From NCBI GenBank assembly GCA_021811205.1, contig JAJZPK010000062.1, positions 1 to 12,140 on the forward strand: 12,140 bases of DNA, written 5' to 3'. This document shows, one piece after another, positions 1 to 6,399 of the stretch. The stretch comes from Pseudomonadota bacterium (GTDB lineage Bacteria > Pseudomonadota > Gammaproteobacteria > Burkholderiales > JABEVD01). A program made the translations under genes and the position numbers. Under the pieces are notes generated by a model. The model was given only the letters and a program-made list of their open reading frames with translations, was not told the DNA's origin and did not search any database. Position 1 is the stretch's first letter. Each line of letters opens with the position of its first letter.

Positions 1-16
1 TCATTTGTTCCGGGCG

Positions 17-43
17 AAAAAAAACCCACTCTAGGCGGGCTTC
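17..43 (-). terminator. Intrinsic terminator, minus strand (copy 1)
   Basis: Read on the minus strand, CCCGC and GTGGG form a stem around a five-base loop, with one G-T wobble, followed by eight T residues. The wobble would be an A-C mismatch in plus-strand RNA, so the structure is specific to leftward transcription. It could end transcription arriving from the right or serve as a barrier at a gene further left. Confidence 0.6.
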
Positions 44-57
44 ATTTGTTCCGGGCG

Positions 58-81
58 AAAAAAAACCCGCATCGGCGGGCT
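58..81 (-). terminator. Intrinsic terminator, minus strand (copy 2)
   Basis: On the minus strand, CCCGC-CGAT-GCGGG forms a perfect five-base-pair stem with a four-base loop, followed by eight T residues. The plus strand has no matching T-tract after the stem, so the terminator acts on leftward transcription. It sits 41 bp from an equivalent terminator, making a double stop. No minus-strand gene ends directly upstream of it; the nearest is the integrase, more than 450 bp away with its own candidate terminator. Confidence 0.7.
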
Positions 82-85
82 GTAT

Positions 86-427
86 TCTATATGGACGCGT
101 TTATCCTCGATCATCGGGGCACATCCGGCTTGCCTTGTTTCGAGTTTGCATGGGTAGTCGAGAAGTTCGACTTGGCTTTGCTTGCCTAATTCGAGTAACC
201 AAAAATATTAGGGCGAGTAGGGGCATCAAACAGCTCCGCTTATGCTCTAAATTTGGTTGCGGATTGGCTTTATTGACCTTCCAGTTCTTCCGCCGACGAC
301 AAGGCAGCCATAAGGCTGCATGTCATAAACTCGTCAGGACGACGGAACAAATTGTATGGGCGCAACTACACCTGCTGAAAATTCTACACACTTATTCGGA
401 CAATTTCAAGAGACTTTGGATGAATAT
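86..427. other. About 340 bp with no gene I can support
   Basis: No reading frame here has both a ribosome binding site and a recognisable product. A 141-codon frame from 135 to 560 gives an unconvincing arginine- and cysteine-rich translation and runs through the integrase terminator and palindrome. A 39-codon frame (356-475) is also weak. Two small inverted repeats are visible: AGTCGA/TCGACT at 156-172 with a five-base spacer, and GCAGCC/GGCTGC at 304-319 with an ATAA loop. The stretch may be decayed element DNA or a control region. Confidence 0.6.
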
Positions 428-470
428 GGAAAAACCAAGAAAGAGCCCCGCGCAGTTTCCTGGGCGAGGC
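428..470 (-). terminator. Probable terminator of the integrase gene
   Basis: On the minus strand, GCCTCGC (464-470) can pair with GCGGGGC (445-451) through seven pairs, one of them G-T, around a 12-base loop. A T-rich run with two T clusters follows at 444 down to 428. It lies about 65 bp beyond the integrase stop codon in the right orientation. The long loop and the interrupted T-tract weaken the call. Confidence 0.5.
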
Positions 471-497
471 TTTGACGTGTATCGATATTTCGCATTT

Positions 498-516
498 TTG
501 GCACAAATTGTGCCAA
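498..516. promoter_or_regulatory. Perfect 19-bp palindrome, operator-like
   Basis: TTGGCACAAATTGTGCCAA has nine-base arms around a single central base. It sits 19 bp past the integrase stop codon. The short centre suits a dimeric protein binding site better than an RNA hairpin, and there is no adjoining T-tract on either strand in the position expected of a terminator. TTGGCAC with GC at the -12 spacing also resembles a sigma-54 promoter, but the -12 element is imperfect and the symmetry is unexplained by that. The core CACAA/TTGTG half-sites also occur in the palindrome upstream of the integrase, with a different spacing. Confidence 0.55.
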
Positions 517-534
517 TGTCAATCGTTGATGAAT

Positions 535-1866
535 TTATGCGGATTTCCTTGGTAGGGTAATCACATTGTCGGCGGTCGTGTTCAGCAGGAGTTCGAGACG
601 ATCCCCGAGCAGTCGCCATGCTTCCCGCTGTTCGCTCGCATAGTCGTGACGCTGATAGGTACGGGTGACGCGGTTTTGCTCGGTATGGTTTAGGCATTTG
701 TCGATAACCGCAGGCAATACACCCAAACTAGACATCATTGTTGCGCCTGTTCGCCGGAGGTCGTGGGGTGTCCATTCCCCCCCTGAGAGCTTGAGCGCAT
801 CCGGTGCGCTGCTTCTGTTGGACAATGCCCGTCCTCTTTGCCTATCCCGGATTTGCACGGTGATGGTTTTGGGACAGACTGCCTTTTCCCCGGTGCGATC
901 GGGATAGCACCATTCGCCCGTTCCGTTGATCTCCTTCAGTCGCTTGAATTTGTCGATAGCGAAGGGGGAAAGATGGACGACATGGGCCTTGCCGTTTTTC
1001 GAGTTTTCTTCAGGTATGCGCCATGTCGCATTGTCCATATCGACATGCTCCCATTTTGCCGCCAGGATTTCCCCGATTCGGCAGCAGGTCGCAAGCTGTA
1101 TCCATACCGCAAGCTCGGTTGAATGTAGGAAGCGGCCTTCCGGCAGCTTGTCGCGCAACTCCCTGATTTCGGCCTCGGATAATACCCGGTCGCGCTCGGT
1201 ATCCTCTCCCCCAATCCTCGATTTCCTGATTTTTGCTGTCGGATCGTGCTGGATGATATCGCGCTGCTCTGCGAATCTGAACATCTGGCGCATGTCGGCA
1301 AGGGTGCGCTTTGCCATCCGATTGACACCACGAGCAAGAAACGTATCGAGCACCACCATGATGTGCGACTTCTTCACGTCCTCGACGGCGAGCTTGCCGA
1401 TCTTTGGCAATACGTCCTTCGAGAATGCGCGTCTAATTTCAGCGCCGCAGTCTTTCCTGTCTTTCAGTTCAATAGCGGCCCATTGGTCGAAAAGACTATT
1501 GACAGACATTCTGGCCTTCAGGGCTTCGGCGTCCGCTATACGTTTGTTCTGAATCGCCAGTATTTCGGCTTGCTCGGCCTTCTTGGACGTTCTGGCAATG
1601 ACTCGATCTTGTCCTGGGTCTTTCCCTTCCCGGAGAATGGCTTCCGCTTTGCTTCGACGATCCCGAATTGATTTCAGGGACTCATTGGGCCAGGTTCCGC
1701 ACGTGTAATCCTTGATTTTGCCATCGAAGCGATAGCGCCAGCGAAACAGGACGCTGATTCCTTTTGACGTGACCCGGACTGTTCCGATCAGGTTGTTGCC
1801 ATCACGAAGCCGCTTTCCCTTGTCCACTTCTGTTAGTGCTTCGAGTTCCTTTACGGTCAACGCCAT
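535..1866 (-). CDS. int: P4-type tyrosine integrase
   Basis: Site-specific recombinase of the tyrosine family, 443 residues, which would insert and excise the element at the tRNA-Pro site. The N-terminal part (about 1-90) is an arm-type DNA-binding domain of the P4/DUF4102 kind, followed by a core-binding domain (about 110-215) and the catalytic domain (about 230-430). Visible catalytic residues are Arg263 in CRIGE, His368 and Arg371 in HDLRR, His394 in LNH and the nucleophile Tyr404 in TYQRHDY, so it looks intact. The frame is open further upstream to 1932, but the ATG at 1866 is preceded by GGGAGGAAG at good spacing and gives the family's usual N-terminus; the upstream extension merely reads the 12-bp tandem repeat. 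It is transcribed away from the attachment site, whose edge lies 192 bp upstream. No excisionase gene is visible nearby. Confidence 0.95.
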   Translation of the reverse strand: MALTVKELEALTEVDKGKRLRDGNNLIGTVRVTSKGISVLFRWRYRFDGKIKDYTCGTWPNESLKSIRDRRSKAEAILREGKDPGQDRVIARTSKKAEQAEILAIQNKRIADAEALKARMSVNSLFDQWAAIELKDRKDCGAEIRRAFSKDVLPKIGKLAVEDVKKSHIMVVLDTFLARGVNRMAKRTLADMRQMFRFAEQRDIIQHDPTAKIRKSRIGGEDTERDRVLSEAEIRELRDKLPEGRFLHSTELAVWIQLATCCRIGEILAAKWEHVDMDNATWRIPEENSKNGKAHVVHLSPFAIDKFKRLKEINGTGEWCYPDRTGEKAVCPKTITVQIRDRQRGRALSNRSSAPDALKLSGGEWTPHDLRRTGATMMSSLGVLPAVIDKCLNHTEQNRVTRTYQRHDYASEQREAWRLLGDRLELLLNTTADNVITLPRKSA

Positions 1867-1908
1867 GATCGACTTCCTCCCTATCACTTGTATCGGTAGG
1901 CGCTTGAA

Positions 1909-1934
1909 AAAGTGCCCCACAAAGTGCCCCACAA
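1909..1934. repeat. 12-bp tandem direct repeat upstream of int
   Basis: The unit AAAGTGCCCCAC occurs twice in a row (1909-1920 and 1921-1932), followed by AA that begins a third partial unit. On the minus strand the unit reads GTGGGGCACTTT. It lies between the candidate int promoter and the int start codon and about 125 bp inside the tRNA att site. Integrase arm-type sites or operator half-sites are the likely roles; both are inference. Confidence 0.6.
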
Positions 1935-1943
1935 TATTTGTGG
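1929..1943. promoter_or_regulatory. 15-bp palindrome, candidate int operator
   Basis: CCACAATATTTGTGG has six-base arms around TAT. It overlaps the second tandem repeat and falls at about the expected transcription start of the int promoter proposed at 1954-1982, so a bound protein there could block int transcription. The regulator is unknown; the integrase itself is one candidate. Confidence 0.4.
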
Positions 1944-1953
1944 CTTCAGGAAA

Positions 1954-1982
1954 ATTCTACTGGACGGATTTGGACAATGCAA
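1954..1982 (-). promoter_or_regulatory. Candidate int promoter, minus strand
   Basis: On the minus strand a TAGAAT box (five of six to the -10 consensus) is at 1959-1954. A TTGCAT box, matching only TTG of the -35 consensus, is 17 bp upstream at 1982-1977. A-rich sequence lies further upstream, up to the att site. Initiation would be near 1947, leaving a leader of about 80 bases before the int start. Confidence 0.35.
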
Positions 1983-2058
1983 ATAAAAAAATGATGACAG
2001 AATCAGTGGTTATAGACAGACTTCTGGATTTATGCGGATGGTAAAAAATATGTCTTTT

Positions 2059-2108
2059 CTTGCATGGGGTGCAAGTGGTAGGAGGTTCAAATCCTCTCGC
2101 CCCGACCA
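2059..2108 (+). pseudogene. 3' half of tRNA-Pro(GGG), element attachment site
   Basis: The 50 bases fold as the 3' part of a tRNA. The anticodon stem-loop is CTTGC-ATGGGGT-GCAAG with anticodon GGG at 2066-2068. Then come a five-base variable region (2076-2080), a T-arm GGAGG-TTCAAAT-CCTCT (2081-2097), the acceptor 3' strand CGCCCCG, discriminator A and encoded CCA (2105-2108). The anticodon loop matches proL-type tRNA-Pro(GGG) as I recall it from E. coli. The 5' acceptor strand (expected CGGGGCG) and D-arm are missing; the bases just upstream are AT-rich and unrelated. This is therefore the partial copy left by integration in the anticodon stem-loop. It cannot make a functional tRNA. The restored gene is expected at the other end of the element. 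Confidence 0.92.
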
Positions 2109-2118
2109 GACAATCCAG

Positions 2119-2150
2119 GCAAAAGGCCGGTCAGAAGACCGGCCTTTTGC
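2119..2150 (+). terminator. Terminator of the original tRNA-Pro gene
   Basis: A 14-base perfect inverted repeat, GCAAAAGGCCGGTC and its complement, surrounds an AGAA loop and begins 10 bp after the tRNA CCA. The stem's own A and T ends supply a T-run on both strands, so it may work in both directions. Before insertion it would have ended tRNA-Pro transcription; now it shields the downstream membrane-protein gene from readthrough out of the element. Confidence 0.8.
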
Positions 2151-2229
2151 ATTTAAAGCGTCCGTATGAGATTCTGCTGCCATGCAGACGATTACGGCAT
2201 GCACAAGGATTTGAAATGAGCGCACTGAA

Positions 2230-2943
2230 ATGAAGGCAGTCGCATCTTCCCTGATCATGGCGTTCAAAAGCCAGCTTCATCCGAAAATGCTGGCATTGCT
2301 GCTCTGGCCGATGCTGATCGCCATCTTCGTCTGGCTCGGGGCAGCCTTTTTCTTCTGGCACGGATGGGCTTCGGACTTGTCCGGCCTGCTTCAGGAGACT
2401 TCGCTGCAGGAATGGATGGCGCGGGGCATACTTGCCGCGATTTCAGGCTATCTCGTCTCCTTCATTCTCGTCATGCTGCTCCTGCCTGCGATCTACGTGA
2501 CGGCGCTCGTCATTACCGCAGTCTTCGCCATGCCGATCATGGTCGAGCATGTCGCATCAAGAGACTATCCCGATCTCGAAAGGAAGAAGGGGGGCAATAC
2601 TGCGGGAAGCGTGACGAATTCGATTGTCGCAGTTGCCATCTTCCTGGTCCTCTGGCTGATCACGCTTCCTCTCTGGCTCCTTTTTGCATTCGCACTCATC
2701 ATTCCGATCGCGCTCTCGGCCTATCTCAATCAGCGCCTTTTCCGCTACGATGCCCTTTCCGAGCACGCAAGTGCCGAAGAATTCGATGCATTGCTCGAGC
2801 ATTCGACCGGCAAACTCTACCTCCTCGGCATCGTTGCCGGCCTGCTTCAGTATGTGCCGTTGCTCAATCTCTTCTCGACGACATACATCGCGCTCGCATT
2901 CATCCATCTTTGCCTTTCCGAATTGAGGCGTCAGCGCATCTGA
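2230..2943 (+). CDS. EI24/CysZ-family membrane protein
   Basis: Integral inner-membrane protein of 237 residues in the EI24 domain family, which includes the sulfate permease CysZ. Hydrophobic segments lie at about 21-43, 66-105 (long, probably two spans or a re-entrant pair), 132-165 and 197-225, separated by short charged loops. The family feature of polar or glycine-rich turns between long hydrophobic helices is visible (GGNTAGSV near 120). The N-terminal stretch QLHPKMLALLLWP resembles proteobacterial EI24 proteins. The ATG at 2230 has only a weak ribosome binding site; an ATG at 2257 is possible but would cut the N-terminal helix. It is the first chromosomal gene beyond the tRNA att site. 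Transport of sulfate is only a family-level possibility; no sulfur-assimilation gene is nearby. Confidence 0.8.
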   Translation: MKAVASSLIMAFKSQLHPKMLALLLWPMLIAIFVWLGAAFFFWHGWASDLSGLLQETSLQEWMARGILAAISGYLVSFILVMLLLPAIYVTALVITAVFAMPIMVEHVASRDYPDLERKKGGNTAGSVTNSIVAVAIFLVLWLITLPLWLLFAFALIIPIALSAYLNQRLFRYDALSEHASAEEFDALLEHSTGKLYLLGIVAGLLQYVPLLNLFSTTYIALAFIHLCLSELRRQRI

Positions 2944-3001
2944 GTCAAGTTTTTCCTGATTCGTCCGAAATACACTCATGGCTGGAAAAAATGAGGTGAT
3001 C

Positions 3002-3241
3002 ATGAGTGCTATCCACAAGCTGGTTTGGATCATCGAGGACATGGACCTTCCGGACCATGTGAATACGGTCTTCATCGATGCAGGACAACAGCAGTTCATA
3101 CTGCAGATGGGCAGGGGGCACGTGTTGGGCCATCCCGATACGGTGCTGGAAAAGTGGCTTGCCGAAGGAGGGGATGTCCTGATCCATCCTGAATCCTCCA
3201 AATACGGCAGGATGGAAGCCGAGCGCGTTTTTCTGAACTAG
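3002..3241 (+). CDS. Small hypothetical protein, 79 residues
   Basis: I do not recognise this protein. It is soluble, with no signal peptide or membrane segment. It starts with a predicted helix/strand region (MSAIHKLVWIIEDMDLP), has alternating hydrophobic stretches and ends in a charged tail. ATG at 3002 is preferred over the in-frame ATG at 2978 because GAGGTGATC stands directly before it. It follows the EI24 gene by 58 bp on the same strand, so the two could share a transcript. Its stop codon is 12 bp from the stop of the converging chemotaxis receptor gene. Codon usage and composition look like the neighbours, which favours a real gene over a chance frame. Confidence 0.7.
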   Translation: MSAIHKLVWIIEDMDLPDHVNTVFIDAGQQQFILQMGRGHVLGHPDTVLEKWLAEGGDVLIHPESSKYGRMEAERVFLN

Positions 3242-3253
3242 GACGTTCAAGCC

Positions 3254-4873
3254 CTAGATACTGAATCTTCCGACGACCCCTTTCAGAGAAGCGGCGAGCT
3301 GTTCAAGCCGGCTGGCTGAATGGGATGTTTCTTCTATCGCTGCGCTGTTTTCTTCGGCCATTTGCGCGATCCGCTCCACGTTCTTCGAGATGCTGTTGCT
3401 CGCTATTCTTTGCTCGCTCACGGAATTGGCGATGTCTTCGATGCCCGCATTGGCCATGCTGACCGAATCTTTCGCTCGAGAAAGCACATCGGCCACCTTG
3501 CCCATGCATTCTTCGCTGGTGGAAAGCGACTGCAAACCGTCGCTGATCGATTTTTCAACGCGCACCGATTGTCCGCTCAAGGATTGCGTGACGGCATCGA
3601 TTTCGCTTGCGGATTGGGCTGATTTTTCTGCAAGTTTCCTGACTTCATCGGCCACTACGGCAAATCCCCTGCCTTGTTCGCCAGCTCTTGCAGCTTCGAT
3701 GGCAGCGTTGAGTGCAAGCAGATTGGTCTGATCGGCGATATCCCGGACCTGTCTGGTCATGTCGGTGATGGCTTGCGTGGCGCTGACGAATTCGTTCACC
3801 TGCGTGGCAATTTCCTTTACAGAATCTCTGACTTTGGAAATTTCTTCAAGCATGGTCGAAAGGCTGTCGCTGCCCTGATTGGTGTGGCTGAGTCCCTGGT
3901 GGGAAAGGCTTTTCACTTCTTCTGAGGAATCTGCAACCGAGGAGATGGCGACGGTTATTTCCTCCACGGCTGATGCCGTTGCGGAAGCCGCCTCCGATTG
4001 ATCTCGCGTCCCATCCGCGACCTTGAATGCGGAAGCCGAAAGTTCGATGGCTGCGTTCGAAACTTCTTCGGCATTCGACCTGATATCAGTGACGAGGTTT
4101 TGCAATCCCTGCATGAAGCGGTTGAAGGCATCCGAGGTCATCCCGATTTCATCACGGCTGTGCACGGGGATGCGCTTGGTCAGATCACCACTCCCGACGG
4201 CCAGTTCATTCATGGAATGGGACAATTCCTTGATGGATTTGACGATGTTGTTGATCAGCAGCAGCATGCCGATCGCGCCAAGGACGAGCGCAACTACGGT
4301 GATCACGATGGACAGGGTGATCGTGCGCTTGACCTGCGCTTCGATCGACTTGCGCTTCAATTCGGATGACTGATATTTCTCATTGATGAGCGATTCCAGG
4401 TTTTTCCTGATTTTGCGCCATGCCGGCGTCTCGTTCTTGTTGAGCTCATCGACCGCAGCCATCTGATCGCTGGCCGCAAGATCCTTGGCGTGCGCCCTGG
4501 CGGCCATGACTTGTTCCCAGAGTGGTTTTATTTCGTTGAGCACTTTAATTTCTTCCGGGTCATCTGCCGAAAGCTCGCTGGATTTTTCCAATGCCTGCGA
4601 GAATGCTTTGGAGGCCTTGTCGATGGTTTTCAAGGGGACAGGATCGGAAGGCTTGAGCACAAGGTTCCTTTCGGCCTGGCCGGAAAGCAAGCCACTTTCA
4701 TACATCTTCGACAGGAATTTGAGCTTGACGAGGTCTTCATTGACGAAGACTTTGAATTCGGAACTGAGATTGGCCAGGCTGGCGAGCGCTACAGTCAAGG
4801 CTATGACAACCAGAAGGGTGGCAGAGCCGTTGCCGATTAGCAGCTTGGTCTTGATGCCGAAATTCCTGAACAT
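3254..4873 (-). CDS. Methyl-accepting chemotaxis protein
   Basis: Transmembrane chemoreceptor of 539 residues that would signal through CheW and CheA. TM1 is at about 11-33 and TM2 at about 185-207. Between them is a helical periplasmic domain of about 150 residues, the size of a four-helix-bundle sensor. HAMP follows at about 208-262 and the cytoplasmic signalling domain to the C-terminus. The conserved hairpin tip is clear: [20 protein letters not shown], then [18 protein letters not shown] with Glu399 in EQG. The protein ends at GVVGRFSI without a CheR-tethering pentapeptide. The frame extends to 4897, but ATG at 4873 has GGAGACAAC directly before it and gives a normal N-terminus. No che or flagellar genes are in the window, so it is an orphan receptor; its ligand cannot be told. 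Confidence 0.93.
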   Translation of the reverse strand: MFRNFGIKTKLLIGNGSATLLVVIALTVALASLANLSSEFKVFVNEDLVKLKFLSKMYESGLLSGQAERNLVLKPSDPVPLKTIDKASKAFSQALEKSSELSADDPEEIKVLNEIKPLWEQVMAARAHAKDLAASDQMAAVDELNKNETPAWRKIRKNLESLINEKYQSSELKRKSIEAQVKRTITLSIVITVVALVLGAIGMLLLINNIVKSIKELSHSMNELAVGSGDLTKRIPVHSRDEIGMTSDAFNRFMQGLQNLVTDIRSNAEEVSNAAIELSASAFKVADGTRDQSEAASATASAVEEITVAISSVADSSEEVKSLSHQGLSHTNQGSDSLSTMLEEISKVRDSVKEIATQVNEFVSATQAITDMTRQVRDIADQTNLLALNAAIEAARAGEQGRGFAVVADEVRKLAEKSAQSASEIDAVTQSLSGQSVRVEKSISDGLQSLSTSEECMGKVADVLSRAKDSVSMANAGIEDIANSVSEQRIASNSISKNVERIAQMAEENSAAIEETSHSASRLEQLAASLKGVVGRFSI

Positions 4874-4953
4874 GTTGTCTCCAATTCGTATAGTCATATG
4901 TATTTCTTCTAATTTTTATATACGGAAAGTCGTTGGCAATTCTTGAATGAATA

Positions 4954-4982
4954 AATTCCAAAAGCCATAGCCCTTTGGAATT
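4954..4982. promoter_or_regulatory. Inverted repeat between glycerate kinase and MCP genes
   Basis: Nine-base arms AATTCCAAA and TTTGGAATT flank an 11-base spacer. The repeat lies 33 bp past the glycerate kinase stop and about 80 bp upstream of the MCP start, both genes reading leftward. It could be a weak terminator for the first gene, although no T-tract follows on the minus strand, or an operator for the second. A further short inverted repeat, TATAG/CTATA, overlaps the kinase stop codon at 5005-5019. Confidence 0.4.
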
Positions 4983-5014
4983 ACGGGTTTCTACTTCCAA
5001 AGTATATAGTCAAG

Positions 5015-6319
5015 CTATACGTGAAGCAGCAGGATCTGAATGTCCATGACATTCGTTCCTGTCGGTCCTGGCCTGTAGTGGCAATGAATGCCGGAAACTG
5101 CTTCCAGTCTGTAAAAGAAGCCATATGAATCATTGTTTTCAAGATAGGCGCAAGGGTCGATTCCCAGTCCTTTCGCGATTTTGAACGTTCTACCGTCAAC
5201 GAATGCGCCTGCTGCATCGGTCGGGCCATCCGCACCGTCGGTTCCCGCCGAGAGCAGCGATATGCTTGCCTCGCCTTCGATTTCGATGCAAAACGCCAGG
5301 GCGAATTCCTGGTTACGCCCTCCTTTCCCGTTCCCTTTCACCATGACGGTGGTTTCTCCGCCGCTGATCAGGCAGCGTTTTTTTCCGGGATAAAGATAGG
5401 TGCGCGCCTTTTCCGCAACATAGTGCGCAGCTAGGCGCGCTTCTCCATTCAGACTGTCGGTCAGGATTGTTGCATCGAACCCGAGCTCAGCCGCCTTTGA
5501 CCGGGCGGCATCGAGCGCCTGTCCGTTGCTCGCAATGATCACATGGTTGACGTTCGACAGGTCTTCCTTGAGCGTTTCATGGATTGTTCCTCGGATGCCT
5601 TGCCTGAGATGCTCCAGAATGCGCTGCGGCAATCCGTATTTTTCAGCGATAGCGAACGCTTCAAGAAAAGTGGAGCCATCTCTCGAAGTCGGGCCTGATG
5701 CGATGACGTCGATCCTGTCCCCGATCACGTCCGAGATGACGAGCGAGATGAGTTGGGCGGGACATGCCGCGCGAGCAAGCTGACCACCCTTGATGCCCGA
5801 GATATGCTTGCGCACAGCGTTCGTTTCAGAGATGGATGCGCCTCCATTCAAGAGACGATCTGTTGCCTCCTGCTTGTCTTCCAGAGACAAACCGGGAGCG
5901 GGCAGGGACATGAGCGCAGATGCGCCGCCAGACAACAGGCAGATGACGAGTGTTCTTTCATCGGCAGCTCTGGCCATGTCGAGAATTCGCTGGGTCGCAG
6001 TCATGCCGCTGGCGTCTGGAATGGGATGGGAAGCTTCAGCCTGTTCGATATGATCGAGCTTTTCCGCATGTCCCGCCTTTACGATGATGAGGCCTGCATC
6101 GATCCGGGACCCGAGCAGCATTTCGACGGCCATCGCCATTTTCGATGATGCCTTGCCGGCACCGATCACGACAATTCGTTCGAAGGCATTCAGATCATAG
6201 CGCCGCCCCGAAACGACGAGTTGTCCATGTTCCATTTTGACAGCCGAAAGGACTGCCTTGATTGGATCTGCCGCTTCGAGCGCTGCATCAAATATTTCTT
6301 CCAGAATCGCGTTCCGCAC
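5015..6319 (-). CDS. D-glycerate 2-kinase, MOFRL/DUF4147 family
   Basis: Cytoplasmic class II glycerate kinase of 434 residues, known by the names GckA and TtuD, converting D-glycerate and ATP to 2-phosphoglycerate. Family motifs are in order: GAGKAS at 53-58 (nucleotide/substrate lysine), HPIPD at 98-102, SGGASAL at 130-136, a GP(T)S loop after VISDVIGDRIDVIASGP, GGETTV, GGRNQEF at 333-339, and the C-terminal MOFRL part with SAGTDGADGPTDAAGA and GPTGTNVMD. Length fits the family. The start is GTG at 6319: the family N-terminus (EEIFDAALEAADP) begins directly there and an in-frame stop lies just upstream, yet there is no clear ribosome binding site. It stands alone, with no tartronate-semialdehyde reductase nearby. 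In other bacteria the enzyme serves glyoxylate, tartrate or photorespiratory glycerate salvage; which applies here is not visible. Confidence 0.93.
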   Translation of the reverse strand: MRNAILEEIFDAALEAADPIKAVLSAVKMEHGQLVVSGRRYDLNAFERIVVIGAGKASSKMAMAVEMLLGSRIDAGLIIVKAGHAEKLDHIEQAEASHPIPDASGMTATQRILDMARAADERTLVICLLSGGASALMSLPAPGLSLEDKQEATDRLLNGGASISETNAVRKHISGIKGGQLARAACPAQLISLVISDVIGDRIDVIASGPTSRDGSTFLEAFAIAEKYGLPQRILEHLRQGIRGTIHETLKEDLSNVNHVIIASNGQALDAARSKAAELGFDATILTDSLNGEARLAAHYVAEKARTYLYPGKKRCLISGGETTVMVKGNGKGGRNQEFALAFCIEIEGEASISLLSAGTDGADGPTDAAGAFVDGRTFKIAKGLGIDPCAYLENNDSYGFFYRLEAVSGIHCHYRPGPTGTNVMDIQILLLHV

Positions 6320-6330
6320 AAATATAAGGA

Positions 6331-6359
6331 TTGACTAATTAATAAAATTAAACCACAAT
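6331..6359 (+). promoter_or_regulatory. Candidate promoter for the small membrane protein
   Basis: TTGACT (five of six to the -35 consensus) and CACAAT (four of six to the -10) are separated by 17 bp of AT-rich sequence. Initiation near 6366 would leave a leader of about 35 bases before the ATG at 6400. This AT-rich gap also has to carry the promoter of the divergent glycerate kinase gene, for which I see no clear boxes. Confidence 0.35.
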
Positions 6360-6399
6360 CGAATCATGGTTTATTCGTTCGCTCTTGAAGGGGAAAATC

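Larger units (their letters stand above)
1..82. repeat. 41-bp tandem repeat, two copies, each with a terminator
   Basis: Copy 1 starts at position 1 and copy 2 at position 42. Both begin with the same 16 bases (TCATTTGTTCCGGGCG), followed by eight A residues and CCC. They then diverge for a few bases and end in GGCGGGCT. Because copy 1 starts exactly at the window edge, more copies could lie to the left. The hairpin and T-tract portion explains part of the conservation, but not the conserved 16-base segment outside the hairpin. Confidence 0.85.
1..2108. mobile_element. Right end of an integrated element in tRNA-Pro(GGG), running off the left edge
   Basis: A P4-type tyrosine integrase lies directly inside a severed 3' half of a tRNA-Pro gene, which is the usual layout of a genomic island or integrative element inserted in a tRNA. 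The right boundary is the tRNA fragment at 2059-2108; beyond it lie the tRNA's terminator and housekeeping genes. No second tRNA copy or 5' tRNA half is visible between 1 and 2058, so the other end must be left of the window. I see no excisionase, relaxase, phage structural gene or cargo gene in the visible 2.1 kb, so the type of element (island, integrative plasmid, prophage) cannot be decided. The boundary call rests on the tRNA structure and the integrase; the leftward extent is inference. Confidence 0.85.

Noticed and set aside
304..319. GCAGCC-ATAA-GGCTGC hairpin
   Set aside because: Perfect but only six base pairs, with no T-tract and no gene nearby; noted in the gene-free stretch only.
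356..475. 39-codon plus-strand frame starting MGATTPAENSTHLFGQ
   Set aside because: The translation looks fairly protein-like, but there is no ribosome binding site, it is very short, and its end overlaps the proposed integrase terminator. A stop codon lies just upstream, so it is not the tail of a larger visible gene.
498..516. Sigma-54 promoter reading of the palindrome
   Set aside because: The -24 part matches well, but the -12 part is GTGC rather than TTGC, there is no activator gene, and no gene follows on either strand at a sensible distance.
135..560. 141-codon plus-strand frame in the element
   Set aside because: No ribosome binding site, an implausible arginine/cysteine-rich translation, and it runs through the integrase terminator, the 19-bp palindrome and the integrase 3' end.
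1867..1932. 22-residue N-terminal extension of the integrase from a GTG start
   Set aside because: It translates the 12-bp tandem repeat (GHFVGHF) and lacks a binding site; the ATG at 1866 has a strong one.
2166..2219. 17-codon possible leader peptide before the EI24 gene
   Set aside because: No ribosome binding site and no attenuator structure between it and the gene.
5753..6148. 131-codon plus-strand frame antisense to the glycerate kinase gene
   Set aside because: Shadow of a well-supported gene on the other strand, without start signal or recognisable product. Similar long shadow frames opposite the integrase, reductase, mdh and sdhA were dismissed for the same reason.
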